Below, one piece after another: positions 25,601-33,068 of a stretch of DNA of 64,000 nt. Under the pieces are notes generated by a model that made no database searches, had not been told where the DNA came from, and saw only the letters and a program-made list of their open reading frames with translations. This DNA is from Paenibacillus sp. LHD-38. GTDB taxonomy: Bacteria > Bacillota > Bacilli > Paenibacillales > Paenibacillaceae. A program made the translations under genes and the position numbers. Where the stretch lies: the NCBI RefSeq assembly GCF_031157315.1, contig NZ_JAVIFU010000017.1:62001-126000 (forward strand). The letters are read 5' to 3'. Position 1 is the stretch's first letter, and every line of letters begins with the position of its first letter.

Positions 25601-27228
25601 CGGACCAAGATTGGTCTGGACTTGCAAGCTTTGAATGGAAGGGGGCGGCTTTTTCCGTTCCGGCCGTAGATTCAGTCCAAATGCTGATTCATGTTGCTCC
25701 AGTAAATGACGCGCCTAGCGTTCAAAATGCTTCATTCTCCACTACGAGCAGCGCTAAAGTTGAAGGTCAGCTTACTGCGGGAGATGTGGATAATGATTCG
25801 ATTACTTTCGCGGTCGTTGTACAGCCTGCTAAAGGGAAGCTTACTTTAGATGCTGCTAACGGTAAATTCAGCTACGAGCCCGAGGCAGGCTACTATGAGG
25901 ATGTAACCTTTACGTATAAAGCGAATGACGGTCAAGCCGATTCAAACACGGCTTCGGTTACGATAGTGAATCATCAGCCTGCAAGCAGCGGAAACGGGTT
26001 GCCATCTGCACCACTGGTTGAAATAGAAGGCATTAGCAACCAGCCCGGCGTTAAAGCAGAGGTTGTACTGAAGGATGGGAAACCCGTTCTCGTTGTTTCG
26101 CTGAACGGCGAGAAGTTGACCGAGATCATCAAAAATCTAAAGGATAATGAATTAACGATTGATGTCGGCGATGCGCACCACAATGTGGAATTGGCAATGG
26201 ATTTGGCGTTGATAAAGCAGCTTAATTCGAGCGGCAGCACGATAAAGCTGGTTCAAGGCGGCACCGGATACGGGTTGTCAGCATCGGCTATCCGGGATGT
26301 ATTGAAAGATTGGAAAAACGCGACTGCGCAGTTGAAAATAGAAATTAAACAAGCGGATGCGGCAACTTCCGCTAAGCTGGAGCAGCTCGCGAAGGATAAA
26401 GGTTATTCCTTGCTGGTAACGCCTATAAGCTATCAGCTCTACTTCCAAATTGGGGAAACCAGAATTAATTTATCATCGATTAAAGGCTATATCACGATTT
26501 CTTACGGACAGGATGAGCTGAAAGGAAAACAACCGAAAACGGCTGTACTTCTGCTGCCTAACGGGAAGCTGGTGCATGTTCCGACCAAGATCAGCAATCT
26601 CGAAGGCCAGTTCGAAATTAAAGTACACAGTTTTGCCAATGGCATCTTTACCTTAATTGATTACAAGAAAACATTTGAGGATGTCGAAGGCTGGTCTAAG
26701 GTATACGTCGAGGAATTGGCGTCACGTCTTGTAGTCCAGGGAACAGGCGACGAGACGTTTGAGCCGGACCGCGGCGTTACCCGCGCCGAGTTCTCGGCTA
26801 TTATTACCGGCGCACTTGGTTTATACATGGAAAACGGAACGGAGAAATTCTCAGATGTAAGCGAAGACAGCTGGTATGCAGCCTCCTTGGCAGCAGCTTC
26901 TGAGTATGGGCTGATTAACGGATATGCGGACGGTACATTCCGGCCTAATGAAGAAATATCTCGTGAGGAAGCCATGGTTATTTTGGCCCGGTCATTTGAC
27001 CTCATGGAGCTGAAGCCGACCTTCTCGCAAGAGGAGCTGAATGCGAGCCTTGCATCCTTCGAGGATAATGATGAGCTGAACAGCTGGTCGCGAGCCTCCA
27101 TTCAGCTGACGGTTCTTCTCGGAATTGTGAACGGAAGCAACAATCAGCTTCATCCATCGGAACCGATGACGAGAGAGCAGCTGGCAGCCGTAATCGTAAA
27201 GCTGTTGAAGACCGGCCAATTCATCTAA
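22621..27228 (+). CDS. Giant SLH-anchored surface protein with Ig-like repeats
   Basis: 1535 residues. The signal peptide ends near VSAAAPEP (about residue 31). Residues 35-220 resemble a DNRLRE/CBM96-type domain (HKTYLQFPLAEI). Residues 230-930 are Ig-like repeats marked by DKTAPTGS, DEAGN and TVYLKLTD; two of these are also close at the DNA level. Residues about 935-1110 look like tandem-95/cadherin-like domains (VNDAPSVQNASF, LSFVPDQDWSGLASF, FTYKANDGQADSN). A spacer domain precedes SLH repeats (about 1345-1530: FEDVEGW, VTRAEFSAIITGALG, NGYADGTFRPNEEISREEAMVILAR), which bind pyruvylated cell-wall polymer. It is a long extracellular stalk, perhaps an adhesin. Strong SD GAGGAGG. Its stop overlaps the SD of the GNAT gene, so the downstream genes are probably co-expressed. 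Confidence 0.9.
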   Translation: MRKRIATVLIFSLVVMLLQQWGSTSAVSAAAPEPFIYPTKDKFYDGVEVLNGESGKNYMGYDKAYGTGEHKTYLQFPLAEINASKTLQSVKLVIPILNGYVSRSQSTVDPYISVYKSITDDWIEAVKETSELPIYHPVNDFIEKKSFDFLTSSSGLLLEYDVTPFISTQLESSDQQASFILSGPTASDTNPGATGIVQNMIMFNQQEADGTTGLPYLVYEYAPNQPPTGTIAIQNGDLYANNTSVTLNLTYTDPEGDEVEVQFSNNNVDWSTKESITSTKAWNLASGDGLKTVYMKLTDEAGNTAVLSDSISLDTVAPIIGGVSNLQKSKETVTITIAESNLLSSLLNGSSITSGHQVTAEGSYSLAVTDKAGNITALSFSIDKTLPTVSGVTNGTSYNTDRQPSYADNNAGVTAKLNGSSFASGDSITAEGDYSLVVTDAYGNSVTVTFTIDKTSPNGSVVIAGGAAKTNSASVSLAVTGTDAQALTMQFSNDHTTWSTAEPFSSSKAWSIAGGDGIKTVYLKLTDEAGNAAEFNDTVTLDTTAPVITGIANGDVVNRDVTLSFDEGTAQLNGEAFASGTTISAAGAYVLVVTDELGHAATVSFEIDKTAPTGSLSIENGKSYVKDKAVALKIAFEDIHAVQMRFSNNGSDWDDGDWAAADVTKSWSLTDGGGEKTVYLQLRDAAGNTNEYIDTIIVDSVLPLITGVSDGDKLNHDAVITFNKGTAQLNGNDFSSGSSVSAEGNHTLVVTDEAGNMASVSFSIDKTRPTVSGAADGAFYNTDRQPTFADNNTGVAAKLNGSSYASGTSITAEGDYSLVVTDAYGNSVNVLFTIDKTAPSGSIVINDGDLETTGSFVKLSLEGTDASAVMKQLSNHGTAWTAVPLADWELSNGFGEKTVYLELTDAAGNKKVVSDTILYRSIPVMNNSSVNGLEDTELHFGINDFLYTNADSKTLDEITIVSLPANGKLMLNGAEAAANVKVALADLAHLSFVPDQDWSGLASFEWKGAAFSVPAVDSVQMLIHVAPVNDAPSVQNASFSTTSSAKVEGQLTAGDVDNDSITFAVVVQPAKGKLTLDAANGKFSYEPEAGYYEDVTFTYKANDGQADSNTASVTIVNHQPASSGNGLPSAPLVEIEGISNQPGVKAEVVLKDGKPVLVVSLNGEKLTEIIKNLKDNELTIDVGDAHHNVELAMDLALIKQLNSSGSTIKLVQGGTGYGLSASAIRDVLKDWKNATAQLKIEIKQADAATSAKLEQLAKDKGYSLLVTPISYQLYFQIGETRINLSSIKGYITISYGQDELKGKQPKTAVLLLPNGKLVHVPTKISNLEGQFEIKVHSFANGIFTLIDYKKTFEDVEGWSKVYVEELASRLVVQGTGDETFEPDRGVTRAEFSAIITGALGLYMENGTEKFSDVSEDSWYAASLAAASEYGLINGYADGTFRPNEEISREEAMVILARSFDLMELKPTFSQEELNASLASFEDNDELNSWSRASIQLTVLLGIVNGSNNQLHPSEPMTREQLAAVIVKLLKTGQFI

Positions 27229-27238
27229 GGAGATCGTT

Positions 27239-27727
27239 ATGAACCTTAAATTAGAGGAAGCCGTGGCAGATGAGCGTATGTTTTTCGAGCTTTACGCCGA
27301 GACGCGCAGGGAGGAAATGGCAGGCTGGGGCTGGGAAAAAGATGAGCAGCAATCATTTCTAGCCATGCAGTTCCGGTTTCAGCAGCAATCCTACCGGATG
27401 GTGTACCCTGATAGTCAAATCCGCCTTATTACTATGGATGGTCAGCCTATTGGTAAGCTTCATACCGCCATGACCGGAGATGAGAAGGTGCTGGTTGATA
27501 TTATTCTAGCCCCTGCGAGTCGAAATAAAGGGATAGGAACAAGGCTAATAGCGATGCTTCAGGAGGAGGCCCGGATAGCGGGCCTCTCCTTACGGTTAAC
27601 TGTAAGGCTCGATAATCCGGCTAAACAATTGTATGCAAGGATGGGTTTTGCACTCTTCCAAAGGGACGAGCTGCATGAACAAATGATATGGAGAAGCACT
27701 GACCACGAGGTTATCGGTACTTCATAA
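27239..27727 (+). CDS. GNAT family N-acetyltransferase
   Basis: 162 residues. The acetyl-CoA site is seen in ILAPASRNKGIGTRLIAML (R/Q-x-x-G-x-G/A pattern, about residues 98-116) and the late strand LRLTVRLDNPAKQLYARMGF. The ribosome site AAGGAG lies across the stop of the SLH gene, so translation is probably coupled. No terminator separates it from the three tail-collar genes, making a five-gene unit likely. The acceptor is unknown; by context it could acetylate the surface or collar proteins or a wall sugar, which is inference only. Confidence 0.82.
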   Translation: MNLKLEEAVADERMFFELYAETRREEMAGWGWEKDEQQSFLAMQFRFQQQSYRMVYPDSQIRLITMDGQPIGKLHTAMTGDEKVLVDIILAPASRNKGIGTRLIAMLQEEARIAGLSLRLTVRLDNPAKQLYARMGFALFQRDELHEQMIWRSTDHEVIGTS

Positions 27728-27779
27728 TGCCGATTGCTTATAGAAATTACTTATTTCATTTAAGAAAGGGGTTAGCGCA

Positions 27780-28298
27780 ATGGAACCATATGTTGGAGAA
27801 ATTCGAATGTTTGCCGGTAATTTTGCTCCAGAGGGGTGGGCTCTTTGTAACGGGAGTATCATTCCGATTGCAGAAAACGAGGTCTTGTTTATGCTGCTAG
27901 GCACAACATACGGAGGCGACGGGCAAACGAACTTCGGTCTGCCGAATTTAGCGAGCCGTATCCCGATCGGTCAAGGGACTAACCCGCAAAATGGAACGAC
28001 ATACACGCTCGGTGAACAAGGAGGTACAGAGAACGTTACCCTTACTGTGAACGAGCTTCCTGCTCATACGCACCCTGTTTATGCTTCGGATGCGCCGGGA
28101 ACGTTAAATTCACCGAACGGTGCCGTATGGGCGACGCAAACCTCGAAAAATATTTATTCAAACGCAGCAGTCGAAGGGCAGATGAATCCGCAGTCGATTA
28201 CGCCTGCTGGCGGCAATCAGCCGCATGTTAACATGATGCCTTACTTGCCAATTAATTTTATCATTGCGCTTGCCGGCGTGTTTCCGCCACAAAGCTAA
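27780..28298 (+). CDS. Phage tail collar domain protein, microcystin-dependent-protein-like, copy 1
   Basis: 172 residues. The tail-collar fold (Pfam Tail_Collar type) is indicated by YVGEIRMFAGNFAPEGWALC at the N-terminus, then LLGTTYGGDGQTNFGLPNL, ELPAHTHPVYA and the C-terminal PHVNMMPYLPINFIIALAGV. Such proteins occur both in phage tail fibres and as free-standing bacterial MdpB-like families, usually in clusters of three. No other phage genes surround it. The SD AAGAAAGGGG lies 5-9 bases before ATG. No signal peptide is present. Confidence 0.9.
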   Translation: MEPYVGEIRMFAGNFAPEGWALCNGSIIPIAENEVLFMLLGTTYGGDGQTNFGLPNLASRIPIGQGTNPQNGTTYTLGEQGGTENVTLTVNELPAHTHPVYASDAPGTLNSPNGAVWATQTSKNIYSNAAVEGQMNPQSITPAGGNQPHVNMMPYLPINFIIALAGVFPPQS

Positions 28299-28310
28299 GG
28301 AGGGGTTCAA

Positions 28311-28814
28311 ATGTCAGAATCATTTATCGGCGATATTCGATTATTCGGTTTTGGTTATGCTCCAAGAAATTGGGCGTTTTGTCAGGGGCAGCTGTTGGCT
28401 ATCAATTCGAATCAGGCTTTATTTTCAATCTTGGGAACGACCTATGGGGGAAATGGTTCAACAACCTTTGCTTTACCTGACTTACGGGGCAAAGCACCGG
28501 TTCATGCCGGCAACGGTATCAACTTAGGTCAAACTGGGGGAGAAGCGGCTCATACATTATCCGTTAACGAGCTGCCCGCTCACACTCATTTTGCCCAAGC
28601 CGTTGAACAGGCGGCGACTGAGTATTCGCCAATTGCTCATACTTGGGCGATTCCGGGTGTTAACAGCGGCTCTTATTCCCAAACACCGAATACGACAATG
28701 AGCCCGAATGCTCTTTCAACAGCTGGCGGAAGTCAGGCGCATGCTAATATGCAGCCTTATTTATCATTAAATTATTGTATTTGTATCAGTGGCATTTTCC
28801 CGTCTCGCAATTAG
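28311..28814 (+). CDS. Phage tail collar domain protein, microcystin-dependent-protein-like, copy 2
   Basis: 167 residues, 12 bp after copy 1. Motifs are FIGDIRLFGFGYAPRNWAFC, LLAINSNQALFSILGTTYGG, FALPDLRGKAPVHAG, ELPAHTHFAQA and AHANMQPYLSLNYCICISG. It is the most divergent of the three, with Cys-rich YCICISG in place of FIIALAG near the C-terminus and no N-terminal GNFAPxGWALC match. Divergence with retained order suggests the three copies have separate places in a hetero-oligomer. The SD is AAGGAGGGG. Confidence 0.9.
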   Translation: MSESFIGDIRLFGFGYAPRNWAFCQGQLLAINSNQALFSILGTTYGGNGSTTFALPDLRGKAPVHAGNGINLGQTGGEAAHTLSVNELPAHTHFAQAVEQAATEYSPIAHTWAIPGVNSGSYSQTPNTTMSPNALSTAGGSQAHANMQPYLSLNYCICISGIFPSRN

Positions 28815-28835
28815 AAAATGTAAGGAGGAGTATTA

Positions 28836-29360
28836 ATGGCTGACGCATATATAGGTGAAATTCGTATTTTTGCAGGCAACTTCGCTCCTAAGGGCTGGGC
28901 GTTGTGTGAAGGGCAATTGCTGCCGTTAGCTCAAAATACCGCGTTATTTTCATTATTAGGCACAATGTACGGGGGGGACGGGAAAACGAACTTTGCTCTT
29001 CCTGATCTAAGAGGGGCGGCGCCGATGCAGCAGGGGCAAGGTCCTGGCTTGACGGAACGTTATCAAGGAGAGTCTGGCGGCAGCTCAACCGTTAATTTGT
29101 CAAAGAATGAAATTCCGGCACATCTGCATGCTCCTGCTGCTGTAGCTGTCAGCAACGTAAGCTCGCCGGCAAATGCGGTATGGGCAGGCCTCGCGCAGGG
29201 GCGCGGTGTACCGCCTGTTTACGGCACTTCAGCGGCGCAGGCGATGAACCAACAGGCTATTGGCGCAACCGGACAAAGCATGCCGCATAATAATATGCAG
29301 CCTTATTTAGGCGTGAATTTCATCATCGCTCTTAATGGCATTTTTCCTCCTAGGTCATAG
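28836..29360 (+). CDS. Phage tail collar domain protein, microcystin-dependent-protein-like, copy 3
   Basis: 174 residues, closest to copy 1. It has YIGEIRIFAGNFAPKGWALC, LLGTMYGGDGKTNFALPDLR, NEIPAHLHAPAAVAVS and PHNNMQPYLGVNFIIALNGI with IFPPRS at the end. The SD AAGGAGGAG stands 6-9 bases before ATG. Its last bases overlap by 11 bp the 3' end of the convergent CWC gene, and no terminator is visible between them. Confidence 0.9.
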   Translation: MADAYIGEIRIFAGNFAPKGWALCEGQLLPLAQNTALFSLLGTMYGGDGKTNFALPDLRGAAPMQQGQGPGLTERYQGESGGSSTVNLSKNEIPAHLHAPAAVAVSNVSSPANAVWAGLAQGRGVPPVYGTSAAQAMNQQAIGATGQSMPHNNMQPYLGVNFIIALNGIFPPRS

Positions 29361-29541
29361 TATCATTTCGAAAGGCAGCGGCGCATGATTTGCATACGCA
29401 TGCCTTGCCGCGCTGCTGTTCGGGAATCTTCTGCAACAGCTCTTCCGGAAATTTTTCATGGAAGCACCAGCATACTTCTTGATTTTCTTCAAAAGCTTTG
29501 ATTCCGCATTCATTGGACCCGCCGCATAACGGACAATTCAT
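29350..29541 (-). CDS. Cysteine-rich CWC family protein
   Basis: 63 residues with nine cysteines: CPLCGGSNECG at the start, then VCWCF and CVCKSCAAAF. This is the Cysteine-rich CWC pattern (CPxCGxxNxC...CWC...C), a small probable zinc-binding protein of unknown role. It overlaps the last collar gene tail to tail by 11 bp, so antisense effects between the two transcripts are possible. Confidence 0.8.
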   Translation of the reverse strand: MNCPLCGGSNECGIKAFEENQEVCWCFHEKFPEELLQKIPEQQRGKACVCKSCAAAFRNDTMT

Positions 29542-29564
29542 TAGCTCGCGCTCCTCATCTTAAT

Positions 29565-29600
29565 GAAACAGCCCTTTCGCTTAAGCGAAAGGGCTGTTTC
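29565..29600. terminator. Hairpin terminator after the HAD gene
   Basis: GAAACAGCCCTTTCGC and GCGAAAGGGCTGTTTC form a perfect 16-bp stem with loop TTAA. It follows the minus-strand HAD gene; the T run is short. Confidence 0.75.
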
Positions 29601-29617
29601 GCATATTATACCGGGAA

Positions 29618-30424
29618 TTATTCAGACGCTGCTTGCAGCACGAACTTCTCAATGACGTGGCGAACGCCTTCCTCATTATTAGACAGCGTGACATAGTTAG
29701 CGATATCCTTAAGGGATTGAATAGCGTTCCCCATAGCTACGCCAAGGCCGGCAGCGAGAATCATTTCATTGTCATTCCAAGCATCGCCGAGGGCAATGGT
29801 TTGATCCATGGTACAGCCCAGATGCTCGGCCATAAATTTAAGGGCATGGCCTTTCGTACCTTCCTTATGCATAAACTCCAGATAATGCGCCTTCGACTTT
29901 GTAATATGGACGCGATCGCCAATAAGAAGCTTAAGCTGCTCAGCGACTTCATCGAGCCGGGCGGGATCGTCGATAATCAGCATTTTGTTCATGGGAAAAT
30001 CCAGCAATTTGTTGAAGTCAGGCTCAATTTTGTAAGGGATGTTCGAGAGCTTGGAATATGCTTTTATTTTATCGTTATCTTCTGTGCCGTAAAGCTCGTC
30101 ATCGACATAAAGCTGCAGATGTAGGCCGTTTTCCTTGGCAAATTTATGAATCTCCTTGGCCGCGTCGATAGGGACGTTTCTCTCGTACAGTACTTGTCCG
30201 TCAAGCAGAGTTTTGACGAGGGCCCCTTGATAAGTAATAATAGGAACATTGAGTTCAATTTGCTTAGCGATCTTTTGAGCGGAAGCAAACATGCGGCCGG
30301 TTGCCAGCGTTACCGTCACACCTTGTGCGATAGCGGCCTCCAGGGCATGCTTCGTGCCTTCCGTTACGATTAGTTCATCCGTTAATAACGTGTCGTCAAC
30401 ATCAATTGCGATAAGTTTATACAT
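29618..30424 (-). CDS. Cof-type HAD-superfamily phosphatase
   Basis: 268 residues from the ATG at 30424. HAD motif I is IAIDVDDTLLTDE, motif II is TLATGRMFASA, and the C-terminal GDAWNDNEMILAAGLGVAMGNA is motif IV with the metal-binding aspartates. The C2-type cap makes it a Cof subfamily sugar-phosphate or flavin-phosphate phosphatase (YxeH/YkrA-like). A longer frame to 30577 is open only because it reads the 39-bp repeats, so I reject that start. GAGAGGAG lies upstream but at a rather long 13 bases. Confidence 0.88.
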   Translation of the reverse strand: MYKLIAIDVDDTLLTDELIVTEGTKHALEAAIAQGVTVTLATGRMFASAQKIAKQIELNVPIITYQGALVKTLLDGQVLYERNVPIDAAKEIHKFAKENGLHLQLYVDDELYGTEDNDKIKAYSKLSNIPYKIEPDFNKLLDFPMNKMLIIDDPARLDEVAEQLKLLIGDRVHITKSKAHYLEFMHKEGTKGHALKFMAEHLGCTMDQTIALGDAWNDNEMILAAGLGVAMGNAIQSLKDIANYVTLSNNEEGVRHVIEKFVLQAASE

Positions 30425-30510
30425 ACTAGCGGTGAAGCTCCTCTCCAGCTCTTTATAGTTAAGATTAGGTTGATTGTAGCTAAAATGTCCCACACATACA
30501 AGACTACGTG

Positions 30511-30627
30511 TATGCTTTCGAAGTAAGTTTTGCTTCACAAAACCAAGCGTATGCTTTCGAAGTAAGTTTTGCTTCACAAAACCAAGCGTATGCTTTCGAA
30601 GTAAGTTTTACTTCGTAAAACTTTTGA
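30511..30627. repeat. 39-bp tandem hairpin repeat, three copies
   Basis: Units start at 30511, 30550 and 30589. The first two are identical over 39 bases. Each holds a hairpin GTTTTG-CTTCA-CAAAAC. In copy 3 both stem bases change together to GTTTTA-CTTCG-TAAAAC, and the stem grows to a perfect 9 bp (AAGTTTTAC/GTAAAACTT). The array lies between divergent genes, ending at the SD of the protease gene. Confidence 0.9.
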
Positions 30628-30639
30628 GGAGATGAACAG

Positions 30640-32064
30640 ATGAACTATTTTACATCAGCGGCTGCGAAACAACGGTTTCTTTCATTCTGCGTGCTTGGGG
30701 CGGTAGCATTTACGGCCATTGGCTTTGCAATCGGGCTTCTTTGGATGGGAAACCGCTATCCGATGCTGAAAGAACCAGCCTTTCAGCAATTTACGGTTAC
30801 GTACGACAAAATTATAAATGATTATTTAAACGGAGCAGAGCCGAAAAAGCTGATCAACGGAGCGGCGGTAGGCATGGTCAGCTCGCTTGAGGATCCTTAT
30901 TCCCGCTATTTGGTCGAGGAGAAAGGCGATGCCTATACACAGTCCTATGAAGGAGAAATATACGGAATCGGTGCGGAGCTCCGGGAAGAAGAGGGCGAGT
31001 TTATTATTACCGGACTCACGAAAGGGGCTCCTGCCGAACGCGGAGGCTTGCTGCCGGGAGACATCATTATTTCTGTGGATAATCAAAAGCTGAGCGGTAA
31101 AACGTTCGAAGAGCTGCTCGGTATTATTAGAGGCAAGGAAGGTACATCCGTGTCGCTTCAGGTGCAAAGACCGAATCAGGAAGAACTCATTGCCCTGACA
31201 TTGAAGCGGGAAGCGATACCTGTTCATACCGTGACATCGGAGCTTCTGGAGGGCGGCATTGGTCATGTGACGATCAGCCGGTTTGCCGAGAAAACCGCGG
31301 ATGAATTTGAATCCGCGATTAAGGAGCTGCAGGAGAAGCAGCCGCTTAAGGGGCTGCTTCTCGATATGCGCTCTAACCCGGGAGGGTTGCTGCAGCCTAC
31401 CATCAAGATCGCAGACACGCTTATTCCGAAGGACAAAGTCATTTTGAATGTCGTATACAAAAACGAACGTCAAACCATTTCCTACAAATCGAAGCAGGAG
31501 AAGAAATGGACCATTCCGATTGCCGTGCTTGTAAACGGGCAGTCCGCCAGCGCGAGCGAAGTGCTAACCGCAGCTTTGAAGGAGTCTGCGGGAGCCGTGG
31601 TTATCGGGGAGAAGACGTATGGCAAGGGTGTCGTTCAAGCCTTTAATCAATTTAAAGATGGCTCCGTCCTAAGCCTGACCGAAGCGCAGTGGAAGACGCC
31701 AGGCGGAACTTGGATCAATAAAACAGGCGTATCGCCGGATTTTGACGTAGCGCTTCCCGCCTACACGGAGCTAAGACCGCTTGCGATTGGTACGGACATG
31801 AAGGTTGGGAGCTACGGCGAGGACGTGAAGACGCTGCAGCTGATGCTCAAGGAACTTGGCTATACGCCGGCAGGACAGGAAGGGATGTTCGACGAGCAGA
31901 CCTCGGAGGCGTTGCGGAAATTCCAAACAGCCGAGAAGCTTGAGGCTACAGGCAGCTTTAATGACAAAACAGGCTATCAGCTGCTTAAGCGGCTTCGGGA
32001 GAAGCTTGCCAAAGAGGACAGCCAGCTCATAAAAGGACTTGAGGTACTTAAAAATCGTAGTTGA
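30640..32064 (+). CDS. S41 C-terminal processing peptidase (CtpA/CtpB-like)
   Basis: 474 residues. A signal anchor lies at residues 15-35. The PDZ domain (about 95-180: YGIGAELREEEGEFIITGLTKGAPAERGG) recognises substrate C-termini. The S41 core has RSNPGGLLQ, the catalytic Ser in NGQSASASEVLTAAL and the Lys in GEKTYGKGVVQ. A peptidoglycan-binding domain type 1 closes the protein (about 395-455). This is the layout of Bacillus CtpA/CtpB, exported serine proteases; CtpB cuts SpoIVFA in the sigma-K checkpoint. The upstream leader is formed by the 39-bp repeats. SD TGAGGAGAT. Confidence 0.92.
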   Translation: MNYFTSAAAKQRFLSFCVLGAVAFTAIGFAIGLLWMGNRYPMLKEPAFQQFTVTYDKIINDYLNGAEPKKLINGAAVGMVSSLEDPYSRYLVEEKGDAYTQSYEGEIYGIGAELREEEGEFIITGLTKGAPAERGGLLPGDIIISVDNQKLSGKTFEELLGIIRGKEGTSVSLQVQRPNQEELIALTLKREAIPVHTVTSELLEGGIGHVTISRFAEKTADEFESAIKELQEKQPLKGLLLDMRSNPGGLLQPTIKIADTLIPKDKVILNVVYKNERQTISYKSKQEKKWTIPIAVLVNGQSASASEVLTAALKESAGAVVIGEKTYGKGVVQAFNQFKDGSVLSLTEAQWKTPGGTWINKTGVSPDFDVALPAYTELRPLAIGTDMKVGSYGEDVKTLQLMLKELGYTPAGQEGMFDEQTSEALRKFQTAEKLEATGSFNDKTGYQLLKRLREKLAKEDSQLIKGLEVLKNRS

Positions 32065-32090
32065 CAACGGGGATGATAATCATTATCATC
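32061..32090 (+). promoter_or_regulatory. Promoter with perfect Fur box
   Basis: TTGACA (32061-32066), 17-bp spacer, TATCAT (32084-32089). TGATAATCATTATCA (32074-32088) is identical to the Fur 7-1-7 consensus, and the palindrome extends to 19 bp (32072-32090). The -35 overlaps the protease stop codon. Confidence 0.85.
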
Positions 32091-32132
32091 AAATAGAAAG
32101 CAAATCCTTCGTTGCGCTGCGGGGTGAATCGG

Positions 32133-32354
32133 ATGAAGAAGATTAAGTATTGCAAAAGGAATTTAAAGAACGGATCGGAACCGATTTATAAGGCTATGAA
32201 AAATCGCTATCCGGACATCAAGCAGAAGAAAAGCGATTGCCTTGGTGATTGCAAGACCTGTAAGCTAGAGTGCTTCGTCGTCATTAAGTCGAAGACGGTT
32301 AGCGCGCCGTCAGCAGAAAAACTCTATAAGCGGTTAAAGAAAATGATTGGATAA
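32133..32354 (+). CDS. DUF1450 family small protein under a Fur box
   Basis: 73 residues from the ATG at 32133, with GGGGTG 8 bases upstream. The pattern KYCKRNLKNGSEPIYKAM...DCLGDCKTCKLECFVVI matches DUF1450 (YuzB-like), with cysteines spaced like a thioredoxin-like or Fe-S ferredoxin fold. The perfect Fur box in its promoter predicts expression when iron is scarce. Its own terminator separates it from ferritin, which follows. Confidence 0.75.
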   Translation: MKKIKYCKRNLKNGSEPIYKAMKNRYPDIKQKKSDCLGDCKTCKLECFVVIKSKTVSAPSAEKLYKRLKKMIG

Positions 32355-32377
32355 TCATCATATATGGATACATTTAC

Positions 32378-32406
32378 AAGAACGGCATTTGCCGTTCTTT
32401 ATTTTT
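32378..32406 (+). terminator. Terminator after the DUF1450 gene
   Basis: AAGAACGGCA-TT-TGCCGTTCTT is a perfect palindrome followed by TATTTTTA. Confidence 0.88.
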
Positions 32407-32443
32407 ATGTTAGAATAAGTACAATCTAGGAAGGTTGAGGTGC

Positions 32444-32953
32444 ATGAGCATGAATGATGGACTAGCAGAAGCATTAAATGAGCAGATGAACTTTGAATTT
32501 TATTCAGCGCATGTGTATCTTGCGATGGCAGCGTATTGTTCCGGAGAAAGTCTTGATGGTTTCGCTAACTTCTTCATTGTACAAGCAGAAGAAGAACGGT
32601 TTCATGCAATGAAGATATACAAATTTCTGAACGACCGCGGCCGTCGCGCTACGCTTTCTGCTCTTGGAGAGCCGAATAACGAATATGCGTCTATCCTTGA
32701 CACGTTTGAGCAAGGCTACGGGCACGAGCAGCAAAATACGAAACGTTTCTACAATTTGTCTGATCTTGCAATCAATGATCGCGAGCATGCAACGATCAAC
32801 TTCCTCAAATGGTTTATCGACGAGCAGGTCGAAGAGGAAGCACTCTTCGATAACATTATTCATAAGTTGAAGCGCATCGATAAGGACAGCAACGCGTTCT
32901 ATATGCTGGACGCAGAGTTTGCAGGACGCTCCTTCACGCCTCCAGCACTGTAG
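32444..32953 (+). CDS. ftnA: Ferritin (bacterial non-heme iron storage protein)
   Basis: 169 residues; the ATG at 32444 has AGGAAGG 9 bases before it, and the ATG at 32450 has GAGGTG at 7 bases, so either start is possible. Ferroxidase ligands are visible in LNEQMNFEFYSAHVYLAMAAY, AEEERFHAMKIYKFL and FIDEQVEEEALFDNIIHKL. It oxidises Fe(II) and stores the mineral in a 24-subunit shell in the cytoplasm. It sits beside a Fur-controlled gene, but I see no Fur box of its own. Confidence 0.93.
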   Translation: MSMNDGLAEALNEQMNFEFYSAHVYLAMAAYCSGESLDGFANFFIVQAEEERFHAMKIYKFLNDRGRRATLSALGEPNNEYASILDTFEQGYGHEQQNTKRFYNLSDLAINDREHATINFLKWFIDEQVEEEALFDNIIHKLKRIDKDSNAFYMLDAEFAGRSFTPPAL

Positions 32954-32982
32954 AACAGACCAGTACGACCATACTTAATAAT

Positions 32983-33034
32983 AAAGAAGCCGTTTGCTCA
33001 GTAGATCTTCTGCTAGAGAAACGGCTTCTTTTTT
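32983..33034. terminator. Terminator between ferritin and the convergent MFS gene
   Basis: AAAGAAGCCGTTT pairs with AAACGGCTTCTTT, then TTTA; loop of 23 bases. Confidence 0.85.
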
Positions 33035-33068
33035 ATTATGCTTGAACCTTCTGGTGCAGTTTTTCTAT

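Noticed and set aside
27780-29360. Prophage remnant
   Set aside because: Only tail-collar proteins are present; no integrase, capsid, portal, lysis or att-like repeats were seen around them.
30425-30577. N-terminal extension of the HAD phosphatase
   Set aside because: The extra residues are read through the 39-bp repeats and show a repeated KQNLLRKHT; the HAD motif starts at the ATG at 30424.
30511-30627. CRISPR-like array
   Set aside because: The 39-bp units are contiguous with no spacers, and no cas genes are present.
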